The translations under genes were made by a program, and so were the position numbers. The notes under the pieces were generated by a model, which saw only the letters and a list, made by a program, of their open reading frames with translations, had not been told where the DNA came from and searched no databases. From positions 3,162,001-3,226,000 of the forward strand of contig NC_048536.1 in assembly GCF_902806685.2 (NCBI RefSeq): a stretch of DNA of 64,000 bases, written 5' to 3'. Position 1 is the stretch's first letter. Every line of letters starts with the position of its first letter. This DNA comes from Maniola hyperantus (Eukaryota; Arthropoda; Insecta; Lepidoptera; Nymphalidae). Shown here piece by piece: positions 62,846 to 64,000 of this stretch.

Positions 62846-62935
62846 ATGAATTTGTTGTGGGATCTTCTCAAACGGGCGCGTTTACCTTTTAGTAGTAGTT
62901 TTCAATAAAATAACGCTTTGACTTGAGTTTCTAAC
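62846..62935 (+). mobile_element. LINE-F 3' end, short
   Basis: TTTGTTGTGGGATCTTCTCA, GGGCGCGTTTACC and ACGCTTTGACTTGAG. Confidence 0.5.
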
Positions 62936-63172
62936 AGCTTTTTCGTATGTTTAGTAAAAATACAGTCTGACATCTCACGCTAATGTATTACATACATCGA
63001 TGATTACAGGCAGGCAGTTATTTTCGCAAATTTTATTGGACTCACGTAACTCTGATTCATTTGTTGTTTTACTAAATCGGAATCAGGACAAACTCTTACG
63101 CAATTACGAAGCAATCAGTAACGCTAGCAGATGATAACACTCAACAAATCACTACCCATAATTATTATCACT

Positions 63173-63379
63173 ACCCATTATTGTAAATGCGAAAGTGTGC
63201 TTGTTTGTTGGTTTGTTGGTTTATCCTTCAATCATGTCGCAACGGAGTGATTTTTTGCATGGGTATAGTTTAAGACCTGGAGAGAGACATATCCTACTTT
63301 TACCCCGGAAAATCAGACGGTTCCAACGGGATTTCGAAAAATCTAAATACTCGCGTACGAAGTCGCGGGCATCAGCTAG
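63173..63379 (+). mobile_element. HEL3 Helitron
   Basis: CCCATTATTGTAAATGCGAA, TTTGTTGG repeats, end GTCGCGGGCATCAGCTAG before T. Confidence 0.8.
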
Positions 63380-63660
63380 TCATTAAATAATTTGGTGAAA
63401 CTAAAAATTTTAGTCAGAATTAAGAGAGCAGACGAAAAATGAAAAGAAACGAAATATAACAAATTTATAGTTCTATTTAGCAAGTTGTAAACTTTATCTT
63501 GGGGATGGAAAGTATTTGGAACACGTTTCTCACAACTTGCTCGAATGTTGTAAGATAGCAGCTCGAATCTTGGAAAACAATTTTGAAGTAGTTTGGGTCA
63601 TTTCGACCTTGTTTGAGATCTTGCTTTGCTCTCTGTTGGCCTTATTCACGACTTGAAATA

Positions 63661-64000
63661 CAGGGTGTAACCAGAACGCTAGCAAAAACTTAGCGCTATT
63701 GTTATACTACCTAAACACAATCCAAAACCAATAACCGTTTGTCTCATTTTGTAGTTTTAGTGACCGCAATGTAAAGCGGGCAAAACTCGGGTCAATGCCC
63801 CGTCTACGACGCGGCATTGACTCCGAGTGGTCTACTTACGCAACGTTCGTTGACCTGTAGCATCAGTCAGATGTTTAATTTGTAAACTTTTACAAAATAG
63901 GACTTTTTTTTTAAAAAAATCGCGTTTTTTTTATGGTACCATATCAGTACCTAATCATCAGTACTTTCACCTGTTGTGTCGTTATTGCTAGCGTTCTGGT
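63661..64000. mobile_element. TIR MITE (GGGTGTAACCAGAACGC), cut by window end
   Basis: Left TIR AGGGTGTAACCAGAACGCTA, then AACTTAGCGCTATTG, and at the right TAGCGTTCTGGT just at the last base. The centre GGGTCAATGCCCCGTC matches 30371. Confidence 0.7.

Noticed and set aside
1..64000. Telomeric TTAGG arrays, rDNA or histone clusters
   Set aside because: Looked for and not seen.

Overview
The window looks like nuclear DNA of a moth or butterfly (Lepidoptera). The sequence is AT-rich and non-operonic, with no long open reading frames. It is packed with repeat types typical of Lepidoptera: non-autonomous Helitrons with TC...CTAG ends and a GACA or TGAC repeat inside, tRNA-headed SINEs ending in GATGAT, 3' ends of RTE, Jockey-like and R1-like LINEs, and many palindromic MITEs. 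The species cannot be read from the sequence. No host protein gene is recognised with confidence; the window is probably intergenic or a large intron. Nearly every ORF above 60 codons lies in a repeat or has no recognisable motif.

Family names used here are my own. HEL1 starts TCCATACTAATATTATAAAT and ends GCGGGCATCATCTAG. HEL2 starts TCTAAATATATAAAAGG and ends GCGAGCATAAGCTAG. HEL3 starts CCTTATTATAAATGCGAAAG and carries TTTGTTGG repeats. HEL4 starts near TATATAAAATTC and ends GGGGCGGGTCAGCTAG. FB1 is a foldback MITE starting TACAGTACGCGGCCG. FB2 is a GC-rich foldback MITE starting TATAGTACGCGACAGGTCG. SINE-A has the head TAGCCTAGTGG plus GGTTCGATTCC and a GATGAT tail. SINE-B has the head CCTCCCTGGCGCAGTGG. 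SINE-C is a short SINE of about 170-180 bp. RETRO-D is a 312-bp poly(A) retroposon without a tRNA head. LINE-F and LINE-J are two LINE 3'-end families. LG is a repeat of about 440 bp bounded by AGGGTTCCGTACC and CTCGCACTTGGCCGG.

Layout. 1-4.6 kb: a Jockey-like LINE end, FB2, a LINE-F end split cleanly by a HEL1, an RTE tail, another HEL1 and FB1. 4.8-5.1 kb: a weak candidate exon. 5-11 kb: scattered MITEs, SINEs and Helitrons, including a 45-bp Helitron made of little more than its two ends. 11.2-12.35 kb: a degenerate tandem array of about 190-bp units whose minus strand repeats a splice-donor consensus, beside a GC-rich promoter-like block; this is the most unusual locus. 12.4-24 kb: SINE-B, LG, foldbacks, a pentanucleotide repeat and abutting Helitrons. 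24.0-25.6 kb: an 888-bp LTR element with two identical 230-bp LTRs inside a short reading frame, next to a TIR element. 26.2-27.7 kb: a hAT-type MITE with an 8-bp target duplication, RETRO-D and SINE-C. 28-40 kb: Helitron clusters, LINE ends and nested MITEs. 40.1-42.1 kb: two LG copies in inverted orientation. 42-64 kb: more of the same families, an R1-like LINE C-terminus with its zinc knuckle at 60.6-61.1 kb, and a MITE cut by the window end.

The contents do not form a pathway; the interactions visible are insertions of one element into another. Several host junctions are clean enough to give relative age (HEL1 in LINE-F, FB in SINE-A, hAT MITE in SINE-A, LTR element in an ORF, HEL4 at the tip of a HEL2).
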